This document shows positions 8,857-17,541 of a stretch of DNA of 64,000 bases, piece after piece; positions within the stretch are counted from its first letter, which is position 1, and each line of letters starts with the position of its first letter. The notes beneath the pieces were generated by a model, which was given only the letters and a program-made list of their open reading frames with translations, was not told the origin of the DNA and did no database searches. The DNA is from Candidatus Corynebacterium faecigallinarum. GTDB taxonomy: Bacteria > Actinomycetota > Actinomycetes > Mycobacteriales > Mycobacteriaceae. Both the position numbers and the translations under genes were made by a program. The stretch is from the NCBI GenBank assembly GCA_019120175.1, contig DWVP01000014.1, forward strand, positions 124,001-188,000. The letters are read 5' to 3'.

Positions 8857-8883
8857 ATTGCACGCGCTGTGCAATGTTGCACA
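8857..8883. promoter_or_regulatory. TetR operator candidate: overlapping palindromes upstream of mmpL
   Basis: ATTGCAC-GCGCT-GTGCAAT (8857-8875) and TGTGCAA-TG-TTGCACA (8868-8883) are perfect dyads sharing the central GTGCAA half-site, giving three TTGCAC half-sites in 27 bp. They end about 10 nt upstream of the mmpL start codon, so repressor binding would block the promoter. Confidence 0.75.
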
Positions 8884-9010
8884 TTGACTGCATATATATA
8901 TTTCATGCATCACAATCGGGTTTCCGCGTGGCGTAGGTCACTGACCGGGGTCGTGGAAAGTCCCCGTGTAGGATGTCCCGGGTGACTGATTACCCACCGG
9001 AGGTGCCGCC

Positions 9011-9769
9011 GTGCTGCATGCGCTGACGCTCGCGCTGGCGGACACCCTGAACTTCCTCCTCATCGGGGTGCTCATCGCCGTCGGCCTCGCCCAGGCGACG
9101 AGGGAGAAGGGAGGACGCTACGGTGCGGTCGCCGGACTGCTCGTCTTCGGCGACTGGCTCGGGGTGCTGAGCCTGGCGCTGCTGACCCTGCTGGTGTTCG
9201 ACGGGCTGGGCGACACCGTCGGCGCGCTCGTCGAATCCCCGGTCTTCGCCCTGCTGCTGATCCTCACCGGTGTTCTGAGTGCGGTGCTCGCATGGCGTAG
9301 CGGGCGCCGCGTCCGCGACGGCGGCGCGCTGGCCGAGGGCGGCACGGCCGCCGGGGACGGCGAGGACGGTGAGGGCGCTGCCGGTGCCGCGCCCGCCCAG
9401 GGCAACCCGCTGGTGCAGCGCATCATGGCGCCGTTGAAGAAGCCCAGCCCGGTCACCGTCGGTGTCGGCTTCGTCCTGGGCGTGGTGCAGTCGGCGACCT
9501 CGGTGCCCTTCTTCGCCGGGATCGCCGTGATCAGCGCCGGCGACTTCGCCGTGGCGACCCGGTACCTCAGCATGATCGCCTATGCCTCGGTCGCGCTGAG
9601 CCTGCCGTTCCTCACGGCGTTGGCTATCGGGTACATCCGCTCCCACCCCTACAGCCGGATCGGCCGCGGCTTCGCCACGGTGCAGGACAATCAGGAGGCC
9701 GCGGCCCGGGTCGGCGGCTACATCGTCGCCGTCCTGCTCATCGGCCTCGGCCTGCTGCAGCTCCTGTAA
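9011..9769 (+). CDS. integral membrane protein of unknown function
   Basis: A 252-residue protein with three hydrophobic helices in the N-terminal 95 residues, a hydrophilic Gly/Ala/Glu-rich linker (about 100-138) and three further helices, including VGVGFVLGVVQSATSVPFFA and a C-terminal hydrophobic end. The symmetric 3+3 layout resembles small transporters or GAP-like membrane proteins, but I do not recognise a family with certainty. GGAGGT (8999-9004) precedes the GTG start by 6 nt and decides the start. The gene is convergent with the saccharopine-dehydrogenase-like gene, 7 bp away. Confidence 0.72.
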   Translation: MLHALTLALADTLNFLLIGVLIAVGLAQATREKGGRYGAVAGLLVFGDWLGVLSLALLTLLVFDGLGDTVGALVESPVFALLLILTGVLSAVLAWRSGRRVRDGGALAEGGTAAGDGEDGEGAAGAAPAQGNPLVQRIMAPLKKPSPVTVGVGFVLGVVQSATSVPFFAGIAVISAGDFAVATRYLSMIAYASVALSLPFLTALAIGYIRSHPYSRIGRGFATVQDNQEAAARVGGYIVAVLLIGLGLLQLL

Positions 9770-9776
9770 GCGCCGT

Positions 9777-11000
9777 TCAGCTGAGGACCTCGAACGTCAG
9801 CCCCGCCGCGGTCAACCGGTCGATGAGGTTCTGCCCCATGGCCGTCGCGGTGGTGAGCTGGCCGGCGAGCTCCGGATTATGGTCGAATGCCAGGCACAGT
9901 GCGGACTCCGCCAGCATCTTGGCGGTCTCCGTGTAGCCCGGGTCCCCGCCGCTCACCCGGGTGTGGACGGTCTTGCCCGCGGCGGTGGCCACGAAGTCCA
10001 CGGTGAACCAGGTCCGGTCCCGTCGCTCCTGGGAGGGGCCGTCACCCGCGGCGATCCGCTTGGCGATGGCACGGCGGACCGGAGGGATCTGGACGGCGGC
10101 AATGAGGAGCGGGAAGCCGATGATGGAGGCCGGAACCGTGAGGAACTCCTTCGCCCCCGCATTGTGGGAGTAGGTGAACTCCGGGCCGAAGTCCTCGATG
10201 TCCGGTGCGGTGCGTGCCGACCTCTTCACGATCTGACCGTCGATCGTCGGCAGGGGGATCAACCAGTTCTCCGTGACCGGATCCCGTCGCGGGCGCTCCG
10301 TCTTCAGCTTGGCCCGACGGTCCGTGGGGCGGGTCTCGATCTCATAGCGTTGCGACGACGCCTCCTTCAGGGGCCGCAGACGTGAGAACTGGTTCAGTGC
10401 GGAATGCAGGGTGCCCCCGGACAGGGTCGCGTTGGTCCGCACGACACCGCGCATCTCAATTGGGACGTCCCCGGGGAGCAGCCGGGCGGTGTACAGGGCC
10501 CCGAGATCGTGGGGGATGGAGTCGAAACCGCAGGCGTGGACGATCCTTGCCCCGGTCTTCCGCGCGGTGGCGTCGTTCTCCACGAACATCCGGTCGACGA
10601 ACTCCGGTTCTCCCGTTAGGTCGACGTAGTCGGTCCCCTCCGCGGCACAGGCGGCGACGATGCCCGCCCCGTACTCCAGGTACGGGCCCACCGTGGTGAT
10701 GACGACCTTCGCCGAGCGCGCGACCTCGGCCAGCGAGCCGGGGTCCGTGGAGTCGGCGTGCAGCAGCCCGATCTCGGAGACGTCCGGGTTGATACCTGTC
10801 AGCCTGTCCCGGACCGCCACGAGCTTGTCGCGGTTGCGTCCGGCCAGCGCCATCCTGCCGGAGCTGGGCAGGTGCTCGACCAGGTAGTCGGCGGTGAGAC
10901 CGCCGGCGAAGCCGGTCGCTCCGAAGAGGACCACGTCGTACGGTCGTGCCGACTGTGCCGACTGTGCCGGGCCTGAATCGCTGTCTTGTCTTCCGGTCAT
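9777..11000 (-). CDS. saccharopine dehydrogenase-like NAD(P)-binding protein (trans-acting enoyl reductase family)
   Basis: A 407-residue protein with an N-terminal Rossmann fold: YDVVLFGATGFAGGLTADYL at about 21-40 has the GxTGxxG nucleotide loop, and GRNRDKLVAVRDRL follows. TTVGPYLEYGAGIVAACAAE (about 100-119) and HACGFDSIPHDLGA (about 155-168) match the actinobacterial group that includes mycobacterial trans-acting enoyl reductases. These proteins are not lysine-biosynthetic; roles in lipid modification are known for a few. The first 20 residues are a low-complexity Gln/Ser/Ala tail of uncertain reality. Monocistronic, convergent with the membrane-protein gene. Confidence 0.82.
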   Translation of the reverse strand: MTGRQDSDSGPAQSAQSARPYDVVLFGATGFAGGLTADYLVEHLPSSGRMALAGRNRDKLVAVRDRLTGINPDVSEIGLLHADSTDPGSLAEVARSAKVVITTVGPYLEYGAGIVAACAAEGTDYVDLTGEPEFVDRMFVENDATARKTGARIVHACGFDSIPHDLGALYTARLLPGDVPIEMRGVVRTNATLSGGTLHSALNQFSRLRPLKEASSQRYEIETRPTDRRAKLKTERPRRDPVTENWLIPLPTIDGQIVKRSARTAPDIEDFGPEFTYSHNAGAKEFLTVPASIIGFPLLIAAVQIPPVRRAIAKRIAAGDGPSQERRDRTWFTVDFVATAAGKTVHTRVSGGDPGYTETAKMLAESALCLAFDHNPELAGQLTTATAMGQNLIDRLTAAGLTFEVLS

Positions 11001-11054
11001 GGAGCCTTCCGGTGCGGTGAACGCACGAGTAGATGATGTGCAGCACCCGGAAGT

Positions 11055-12704
11055 CTAGTCGGCGACGAGGGGCTCCATGGTGAGTTCCGGGTGCTCCTTC
11101 TCCACGAAGGCCAGCTTCCACTTGTCACCGAACAGGGCGATGAGCTCGCCGTCGGAGCGGGTGAAGATCTCCACCCCGCGCTGGCGGCCCAGCTCGGGGG
11201 CGGACTCCGCGTCGGTGCGTCGGGCGACGGAGTAGGGGATCGGCTCGGTGACGGTCTCCACGTTGTACTCGACCTCCATCCGGGCCTGCATCACCTCGAA
11301 CTGCATCGGGCCGACCGCGGCCATGACCGGGTTCGCGTCGCCACGGGCGTCGTTCTTCAGGATCTGCACGACACCCTCGGAGTCCAGCTGGTCCAGAGCC
11401 TTGCGGAACTGCTTGTATTTGCCGAGGGTCTTGGCCCGCAGCGTCCGGAAACTCTCCGGGGCGAACTGCGGCATCGGACGGAACTGGACCTTGCGTCCGG
11501 CGAAGATCGTGTCGCCGGGGGCCAGGGCGCCAGCGTTGACCAGGCCCACGATGTCGCCGGGGTAGGCGGCCTCGACCGTGTTGCGGTCGCGTCCGAAGAC
11601 CGTCAGGGCGTACTTCGTGGAGAAGGAGCGTCCTGACTGGGCGTGGGTGACCTGCATGCCGCGGGTGAACTCGCCGGAGACCACGCGCATGAACGCCAGC
11701 TTGTCTCGGTGGTGGGTGTCCATACCGGCCTGCACCTTGAAGACCATGCCGGCGAAGTCGTCGCCGACCTCGCGTCGCTCGACGATCGCCGCCCCACCGG
11801 AGGACGCCGCAGCCGCGACGGCCTTCGGGTCCGATTCGCGCGCCTCCGGGTGCGGCGCCAGGGCACACAGGGTGTCGAGGATCTGGTGCACACCGAAGTT
11901 CAGCATCGCCGAGGCGAAGATCATCGGGGAGGTGGTGCACTCCAGGAACAGCTCCTGGTCATGCACCGCGCCGTCGGCGGCCAGCAGTTCGGCCTCCTCG
12001 GCGGCGGTGTCCCAGGCCTCGGCCTCCTTGTCGGACGCCTCGTCCGGGGAGTAGTGCTCCTCCGGGGCGATGGTGGAACCACCGGCGGTGCGCAGGAAGT
12101 GGATGTACTCGGCCACCTCACCGTCGTCGAGGCGGGCCAGACCACGGAAGTCGCCGGCCTCGCCCACCGGCCAGAACAGCGGGGTGGGCTGCAGGCCGAT
12201 CTCGGTGACGATCTCGTCGACCAGCTCCAGCGGCTCCTTGCCGGGGCGGTCCCACTTGTTGACCACGGTGATGATCGGCAGGCCGCGGGCCTTGCACACC
12301 CGGAACAGCTTCAGGGTCTGCGGCTCCAGACCCTTCGCACCGTCGACCAGCATGACCGCGGCGTCCACCGCGGTGAGCACGCGGTAGGTGTCCTCGGAGA
12401 AGTCGGCGTGACCGGGGGTGTCGACGAGGTTTATCATGTACGGCTCACCGGTGTGACCCTCGGGCGCGTACTCGAACTGCAGGGCAGAGGACGCCACGGA
12501 GATGCCGCGGTCCTTCTCCATGTCCATCCAGTCCGAGACGGTGGACTTACGTCCCGCCTTACCGTGGACGGCGCCGGCCTCGGAGATGACCCGGGCGTGC
12601 AGCGCCAAGGCCTCGGTCAAGGTCGACTTACCGGCATCGGGGTGGGCGATGACGGCGAACGTACGGCGGCGGTGCGCCTCTGCGGTGATAGGGGAGTCTG
12701 ACAC
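11055..12704 (-). CDS. prfC: peptide chain release factor 3
   Basis: RF3 is a translational GTPase that recycles RF1/RF2 from the ribosome. The 549-residue protein has the G1 loop AHPDAGKSTLTEAL (about 18-31), the DTPGHADFSEDTYR G3 segment (about 89-102) and NKWDRPGKEPLELVDE (G4, about 143-158), and lacks the domain IV of EF-G, as expected for RF3. I placed the start at the GTG 12704 (GTG-TCA-GAC): the sequence from there matches the family, and a TAGACT box ends 8 nt upstream (minus strand), indicating a leaderless mRNA. The open frame extends 150 codons further upstream but into unrelated sequence that overlaps the divergent aconitase. Confidence 0.93.
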   Translation of the reverse strand: MSDSPITAEAHRRRTFAVIAHPDAGKSTLTEALALHARVISEAGAVHGKAGRKSTVSDWMDMEKDRGISVASSALQFEYAPEGHTGEPYMINLVDTPGHADFSEDTYRVLTAVDAAVMLVDGAKGLEPQTLKLFRVCKARGLPIITVVNKWDRPGKEPLELVDEIVTEIGLQPTPLFWPVGEAGDFRGLARLDDGEVAEYIHFLRTAGGSTIAPEEHYSPDEASDKEAEAWDTAAEEAELLAADGAVHDQELFLECTTSPMIFASAMLNFGVHQILDTLCALAPHPEARESDPKAVAAAASSGGAAIVERREVGDDFAGMVFKVQAGMDTHHRDKLAFMRVVSGEFTRGMQVTHAQSGRSFSTKYALTVFGRDRNTVEAAYPGDIVGLVNAGALAPGDTIFAGRKVQFRPMPQFAPESFRTLRAKTLGKYKQFRKALDQLDSEGVVQILKNDARGDANPVMAAVGPMQFEVMQARMEVEYNVETVTEPIPYSVARRTDAESAPELGRQRGVEIFTRSDGELIALFGDKWKLAFVEKEHPELTMEPLVAD

Positions 12705-12866
12705 GTCTGAACAGTCTACCTGCGTGCATACCGGCGGGGAAAAGGCCGTGACCGCGTAGCATGGAACCACGGTCTCAGGGCAGCGTGTGTGACGAACGCG
12801 CCAGGCCTGAGATCCCGCTGACGACAGAATATCCGCAGAAATCCACGACTTTCTGGAGTGATAACT

Positions 12867-14951
12867 GTGACGACCGAGAAGACCGCAAAGATCGAGAACA
12901 CAAGTACGCAGAGAAATGTCGCGCAGAAGCTCATCGCCGACCACCTCGTCGACGGTGAGATGACACCGGGCAGTGAGATTGCCCTGACCGTCGACCAGAC
13001 GCTCACCCAGGACGCCACCGGCACCATGGTGATGCTCGAGCTGGAGGCCATGGGGCTGGACCGGGTCAAGACCGAACTGTCGGTACAGTATGTCGACCAC
13101 AACCTGCTGCAGACCGACGAGAAGAACCCGGACGACCACGCCTTCCTCCAGTCGGCGGCGCAACGCTACGGGCTGTGGTTCTCCCGGGCAGGTAACGGTG
13201 TCTCACACCCGGTGCACCAGGCACACTTCGGTCGGCCCGGTGCGACCATGATCGGATCCGACTCGCACACCTGTGCCGCCGGTGCCCTGGGGATGCTGGC
13301 CATCGGTGTCGGTGGCCTCGAGGTCGCCATGGCGATGGCCGGTGAGCCCCTCTACGTGACCATGCCGGAGGTGTGTGGCGTGGAACTCACCGGTGAGCTT
13401 CCCGACTGGGTCTCCGCCAAGGACGTCGTGCTGGAGATGCTGCGCAGGCACGGGGTGAAGGGCGGGGTCGGCCGGATCATCGAGTACCACGGCCCGGGTC
13501 TGGAACAGTTGACGGCGATGGACCGGCACGTCATCGCGAACATGGGTGCCGAGCTCGGTGCAACCGCCAGTGTCTTCCCCGCCGACGACATCGCGCGTGA
13601 CTACCTTGACGCCGTGGGGCGCTCCGATGACTACACCAGGCTGGTCGCCGACGAGGGTGCAGAATACGACATCGCCGAGAACATCGATCTCGGCGAGCTC
13701 GAGCCCCTGATCGCCCGCCCGTCCTCGCCCGGCAATGTCGTGCCGGTGCGGGAGGTCCGGGACGAGGACGTCTCCCAGGTGGTGGTCGGATCCTCGGCGA
13801 ACCCCGGCCTGCGTGACTTCGCCGTCGTCGGCGAGATCCTCGACGGCAGGCAGACGGCCCGGGAGGTCTCGGTGGACATCAACCCGACGTCGCGGGAGGT
13901 GCTGGCCGACCTCATCGCAGGAGGCTGGCTGACCTCACTGGTGACCGCCGGTGCGCGTATCCACCAGTCCGGCTGTATGGGCTGTATCGGGATGGGCCAG
14001 GCACCGGCCACTGGCCGGAACTCCCTGCGCACCATGCCGCGCAACTTCCCGGGCAGGTCGGGGACCGAGGAGGACTCGGTCTGGTTGTGCTCGCCGGAGA
14101 CTGCGGCGGCTGCGGCGCTGACCGGTGAGATCACCGATCCACGCGAGCTGGAGTCGTTGTACGACATGACCTACCCCAGGCCGGAGATGCCGGAGAAGTT
14201 CAGCACCGTGGACGATATGCTGCTCGCCCCACTTGCCCCCGAGGAGGCGTCGAAGATCGAGCTGGACAAGGGGCCGAACATCTCCTCACTGCCGGATTTC
14301 GACCCCCTGGACGACCAACTGGATCTTCCGGTGGCTCTGGTCATGGACGACGATGTCTCCACCGACGAGATCATGCCGGCCGGTTCGCGCGTCCTGCCGT
14401 ACCGCAGCAATATCCCGAAGATCTCGGAGTTTAGCTTCTCCCGTATCGACTCCACCTACTACGAGCGGACGGCGGACCTGGAGGGCGGCCATGTGGTCGT
14501 CGCCGGTGACAACTACGGGCAGGGGTCCTCGCGTGAGCATGCGGTGATCGCGCCACGCTACCTGGGGCTGCGCGCGGTGATCGCAAAGTCCTTCGCCCGT
14601 ATCCACTGGCAGAATCTCGCCAACTTCGGGATTCTCCCACTCGAGTTCGACGACCCTGCCGCCCATGACCAGATATCACAGGGCGACGAGGTCATCATCG
14701 ACGGACTACGGGACGCCCTGCGCGGCGGAGACACGGTCCAGGCGACGATCGGCGGCCGGGACGTCCTGCTGCGACACCGCCTGTCCGACCGTCAGGTGGA
14801 GATGGTGATCGCCGGAGGGCGGATCCCGTACACGGCCGGGTCAGGAGATCGCGGTGGACGCCGGGGCGGCGACCGAACTGCTGGACGAGGCCTGGTGGGG
14901 AGCGTCGGTGGCTCCGACGTCGAAAACCGGGGTGCTGTTCGTGCTCGGTGA
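12867..14951 (+). CDS. aconitate hydratase (approximately 640-residue bacterial aconitase type), 3' end fused to foreign sequence
   Basis: A [4Fe-4S] aconitase-superfamily enzyme interconverting citrate and isocitrate. Substrate and cluster motifs are GSDSHTCAAGALGMLAIGVG (about 131-150), GCMGCIGMGQAP (about 371-382, two cluster cysteines) and the swivel-domain loop GDNYGQGSSREHA (about 551-563). It is shorter than the roughly 940-residue AcnA usual in corynebacteria. I prefer the GTG at 12867, with GGAG 8 nt upstream, over the GTG at 12858. Homology should end near IAGGRIPYTA (about 14835). The last 38 codons are out-of-frame sequence of a KstD-like gene, so the natural stop was lost at a junction. 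The core domains look intact, so activity is plausible. Confidence 0.83.
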   Translation: MTTEKTAKIENTSTQRNVAQKLIADHLVDGEMTPGSEIALTVDQTLTQDATGTMVMLELEAMGLDRVKTELSVQYVDHNLLQTDEKNPDDHAFLQSAAQRYGLWFSRAGNGVSHPVHQAHFGRPGATMIGSDSHTCAAGALGMLAIGVGGLEVAMAMAGEPLYVTMPEVCGVELTGELPDWVSAKDVVLEMLRRHGVKGGVGRIIEYHGPGLEQLTAMDRHVIANMGAELGATASVFPADDIARDYLDAVGRSDDYTRLVADEGAEYDIAENIDLGELEPLIARPSSPGNVVPVREVRDEDVSQVVVGSSANPGLRDFAVVGEILDGRQTAREVSVDINPTSREVLADLIAGGWLTSLVTAGARIHQSGCMGCIGMGQAPATGRNSLRTMPRNFPGRSGTEEDSVWLCSPETAAAAALTGEITDPRELESLYDMTYPRPEMPEKFSTVDDMLLAPLAPEEASKIELDKGPNISSLPDFDPLDDQLDLPVALVMDDDVSTDEIMPAGSRVLPYRSNIPKISEFSFSRIDSTYYERTADLEGGHVVVAGDNYGQGSSREHAVIAPRYLGLRAVIAKSFARIHWQNLANFGILPLEFDDPAAHDQISQGDEVIIDGLRDALRGGDTVQATIGGRDVLLRHRLSDRQVEMVIAGGRIPYTAGSGDRGGRRGGDRTAGRGLVGSVGGSDVENRGAVRAR

Positions 14952-15603
14952 GCGTTCGGTACCGCACGGCATCATCGTCGATGCGCAGGGCCGCCGCTTC
15001 GCCAATGAGTCGGAGTCCTATGTCGACCTGGGCCACCACATGCTGGAGCACGACAAGGACGGTGACTTCTGGCTGGTCACCGACAAGATCCATGCGTTGA
15101 AGTACCTGCGAAACTCCATGCTCGACCCGTCCGGCGCGAAGGCGCTCAAGGCCGAGGGGGTGCTGCACAAGGAGGACACCATCGAGGAACTGGCGGTGAG
15201 CATCGGTGCGGATCCGGCGGTGCTGCGGGAGACCGTCGAGTGGTTCAACGGCTTCGCCCGCGCCGGGGTGGACGGCGATTTCGGACGCGGCAACTCCGCC
15301 TACGACCGGTACTACTCTGACCCGAACGTGCACCCCAACCCGAACCTGGGCACGGTGGAGAAGAAGCCCTTCTCCGCGGTGAAGCTGGTCATCGGCGACC
15401 TCGGCACCAAGGGTGGTGTGGTCTGTGACGAGCACTCCCGGGCCCTGCGTGCCGATGGCAGTGTCATCGAGGGTCTGTATTCGGCGGGCAACAACTCTGC
15501 CGCCGTGATGGGACGGACCTACCCGAGGCCAGGGTCAACGATCGGTCCGGCGAGTGTCTTCGGGATGATCGCCGCCCGGCACATGGCCCGACAACAGGCT
15601 TGA
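14836..15603 (+). pseudogene. C-terminal half of a 3-ketosteroid delta1-dehydrogenase-like flavoprotein (KstD/FrdA family)
   Basis: The frame reads PGQEIAVDAGAATELLDEAW, then GIIVDAQGRRFANES, KPFSAVKLVIGDLGTKGGVV and the terminal LYSAGNNSAAVMGRTYPRPG, ending GMIAARHMARQQA. These are the catalytic-domain and C-terminal FAD-binding segments of KstD-type oxidoreductases of about 560 residues. The N-terminal half with the GxGxxG dinucleotide loop is absent: upstream sequence is the aconitase gene in another frame. The first ATG/GTG (14854) is internal to the fold. I regard it as a remnant left by a deletion that joined it to the aconitase 3' end. Confidence 0.75.
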
Positions 15604-15640
15604 CACCAGACCAGCGTCGATCTCCCCACCGCTCCGGATG

Positions 15641-16459
15641 CTAGGTCTGCTGGTAGATCGCCTGCACCCGGTCGAACCGTCGGGCCGCAAGATCATCGGT
15701 GTTGATGAGGAAGTAGACGGTACCCTCACCGTCTTCGGCGGCATCCCAGCCGGGAATGCTGAACGGCAGCAGCAGACGCCAGTCCTCGGGGCTGTCCATG
15801 AACGCCTCCAGCGCCGGATCCTCCTCGCCGGGCGGTGTTACCCCCCCGGAACAGTGTCACCGGGCGGGCAGGCGCATAGAAGGTGGTCGCCGGTGCAGGG
15901 TCGCGGGGGGGGGCTTGTCGAAGTCACGGCATCGGTCGAGGTATTCCTCGTGCTCCCGCTCATGGGCGGCGACGAGATCATCGGGCACCTCAAGGCTGAC
16001 CAGCTCAGAAACAGGGGTGGTGTCCCAACGGACGTGGACCGGGCGGTCCCCCTGCTCCCACCCGCCGACGCACAGGTCGTAGAAGAAGAGGAGCCGACCG
16101 TGCTCGGGAAGGTCCGCGGTCAGCTCGCCCAGAGCATGAGCCTCTGCGAGGTCGATCTGACAGAGGAAGGCGAAGGGAAGATGCCGGGAGAGGTGCTCAC
16201 GTAACCAGGTGCCGGAGGCGACGTTCGCCCGACCCTCGATCTCCTCGGGGTCGTCCGATGGCGTCGGTCGAGGCCACTCTGATCCTGCCGGGAGGTCAGG
16301 TGATCCGCCGAGGCGGCTTCCGCCCGTCTCTACCGGTGCGCCGGGTTCACCGGGGCGCAGTCCGATCCCCGGTACCAGCACCTTCATCGCTTCGTCGAGG
16401 TGCTCTTCCGGGATGAAATCTGCGGCGGCCTCGCGAGCCTGCTCCAGTGAATCGAACAT
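15641..16459 (-). pseudogene. DUF1963/YwqG-like protein with two homopolymer frame disruptions
   Basis: The first 180 codons (MFDSLEQAREAAADFIPEEH... GRLLFFYDLCVGGWEQGDRP) look like a YwqG/DUF1963 protein, a family of unknown function. At a run of nine C (minus strand; 15905-15913) the frame goes off to a stop at 15857. A continuation RDPAPATTFYAPARPVTLFR lies in another frame and returns to the original frame at a run of seven G (15841-15847), continuing VTPPGEEDPALEAFMDSPED and ending FDRVQAIYQQT at 15641. The two shifts compensate (one base short, one extra). Either the gene is broken, or both runs are consensus errors and the protein is intact at about 272 residues. Confidence 0.65.
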
Positions 16460-16521
16460 GCGCCCCGGTGTGGCGGTGGAGGTTTCGCTGGAGCGCTGTC
16501 AGAGGTGCTGCCGCCGGACAG

Positions 16522-17532
16522 CTAGACCAGTGGCTTCTCCCATGCCCCGCGGACCTGCAGGTCCGCCGCTGCTGCCAGGTCCTCCAGTCGGGTGGTCTCG
16601 GCTTGGGTCAGACCCCCTGATTGCTCCGCCCGGGCAGCGCGTAGCTGCGACTCCACCTGCCGCGCCTTGGTCACCCCGATGATCGGGAGGGTACCCTTGC
16701 CCAGCGCCCACGCAGAGGCGACCTCGGCGACCGACAGGCCACCGTGGGCTTCCCCGATTTCCGACATGGCCGTGGTGAGAGTCTCTAGTTGCGGCAGGAC
16801 GGCATTGTAGGTTGCCGCCCGGTCGCTGCCCTCCGGTAGCGGGTTCGCGGTGTTGTAGGCGCCGGTCAGTGCCCCCTGTTCCAGGACCATGTAGGAGTAG
16901 AAGTCCACGTTGGTGTCCAGGCAGTGCTGCAGGATCCCGGTGTCCTCGGAGTCACGGAACAGCAGACTGTAGTGGTTCTGCACCGCGGACAGCGGGATCC
17001 CTGCCTCGCCCAGGATCTCGGTCACCCGCTCGATCTGGGCCAGGCTGTGGTTCGACACACCGACCGTCCTGACCTTGCCCTGCTGAACCAGCGGGACGAG
17101 CTGCGGGGTCCACTTCTCGATGTCGTCCTGGTTGTGGATCCAGTACAGGTCCACGTGGTCGGTGCCGAGCCGCTGCAGGCTGGCGTCGAGCATGGTGGAC
17201 ATCGAGTTGTCGTACTGGTGGGCGATGCTCGGGGTGAACTTCGTGGACAGCTGGTAGGAATCGCGGTCGTGGTCGGCGAGCAGTTCGCCGAGGATGCGTT
17301 CGGACTCGCCGAGGGCGTAGACCGGTGCGGTGTCCCACAGGGTCAGCCCATTCGCCATCGCGGCCTCGACGACGGGGCGCAGGTCGTCGGTGTCCAGGTG
17401 GTTGCCGAAGACAGTGTCACCACCGACCTTGCCGGACCCCCAGGACCAGGTGCCGAGGGCCACGGAGGGACGCGTGAACGGATAGTCAGGTGAGTCAGGT
17501 GAGTCAGGGGAGTGCTGCGGTGCGGAGGTCAT
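16522..17532 (-). CDS. aldo/keto reductase
   Basis: An NADPH-dependent TIM-barrel oxidoreductase of 336 residues. The catalytic tetrad is visible: Asp and Tyr in WDTAPVYALGESE (about 61-73), Lys in QLSTKFTPS (about 94-102) and His in YWIHNQDD (about 129-136). The cofactor-binding end LPIIGVTKARQVESQL is near 289-304. The N-terminus begins with a Ser/Pro/Asp repeat (DSPDSPD, from three 9-bp DNA repeats at about 17488-17514) that is probably disordered, so the true start may be further in, near PSVALGTWSW. Substrate unknown. It lies 9 bp downstream of the spermidine-synthase-like gene in the same orientation. Confidence 0.87.
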   Translation of the reverse strand: MTSAPQHSPDSPDSPDYPFTRPSVALGTWSWGSGKVGGDTVFGNHLDTDDLRPVVEAAMANGLTLWDTAPVYALGESERILGELLADHDRDSYQLSTKFTPSIAHQYDNSMSTMLDASLQRLGTDHVDLYWIHNQDDIEKWTPQLVPLVQQGKVRTVGVSNHSLAQIERVTEILGEAGIPLSAVQNHYSLLFRDSEDTGILQHCLDTNVDFYSYMVLEQGALTGAYNTANPLPEGSDRAATYNAVLPQLETLTTAMSEIGEAHGGLSVAEVASAWALGKGTLPIIGVTKARQVESQLRAARAEQSGGLTQAETTRLEDLAAAADLQVRGAWEKPLV

Positions 17533-17541
17533 GCCCCGATG

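Noticed and set aside
6315..8936. 873-codon open frame on the plus strand
   Set aside because: Antisense of mmpL; Gly/Asp/His/Gln-rich nonsense composition typical of high-GC shadow frames.
12705..13163. Longer N-terminus for prfC
   Set aside because: The added frame covers the divergent aconitase promoter and 5' coding region; the RF3 family starts at the GTG 12704.
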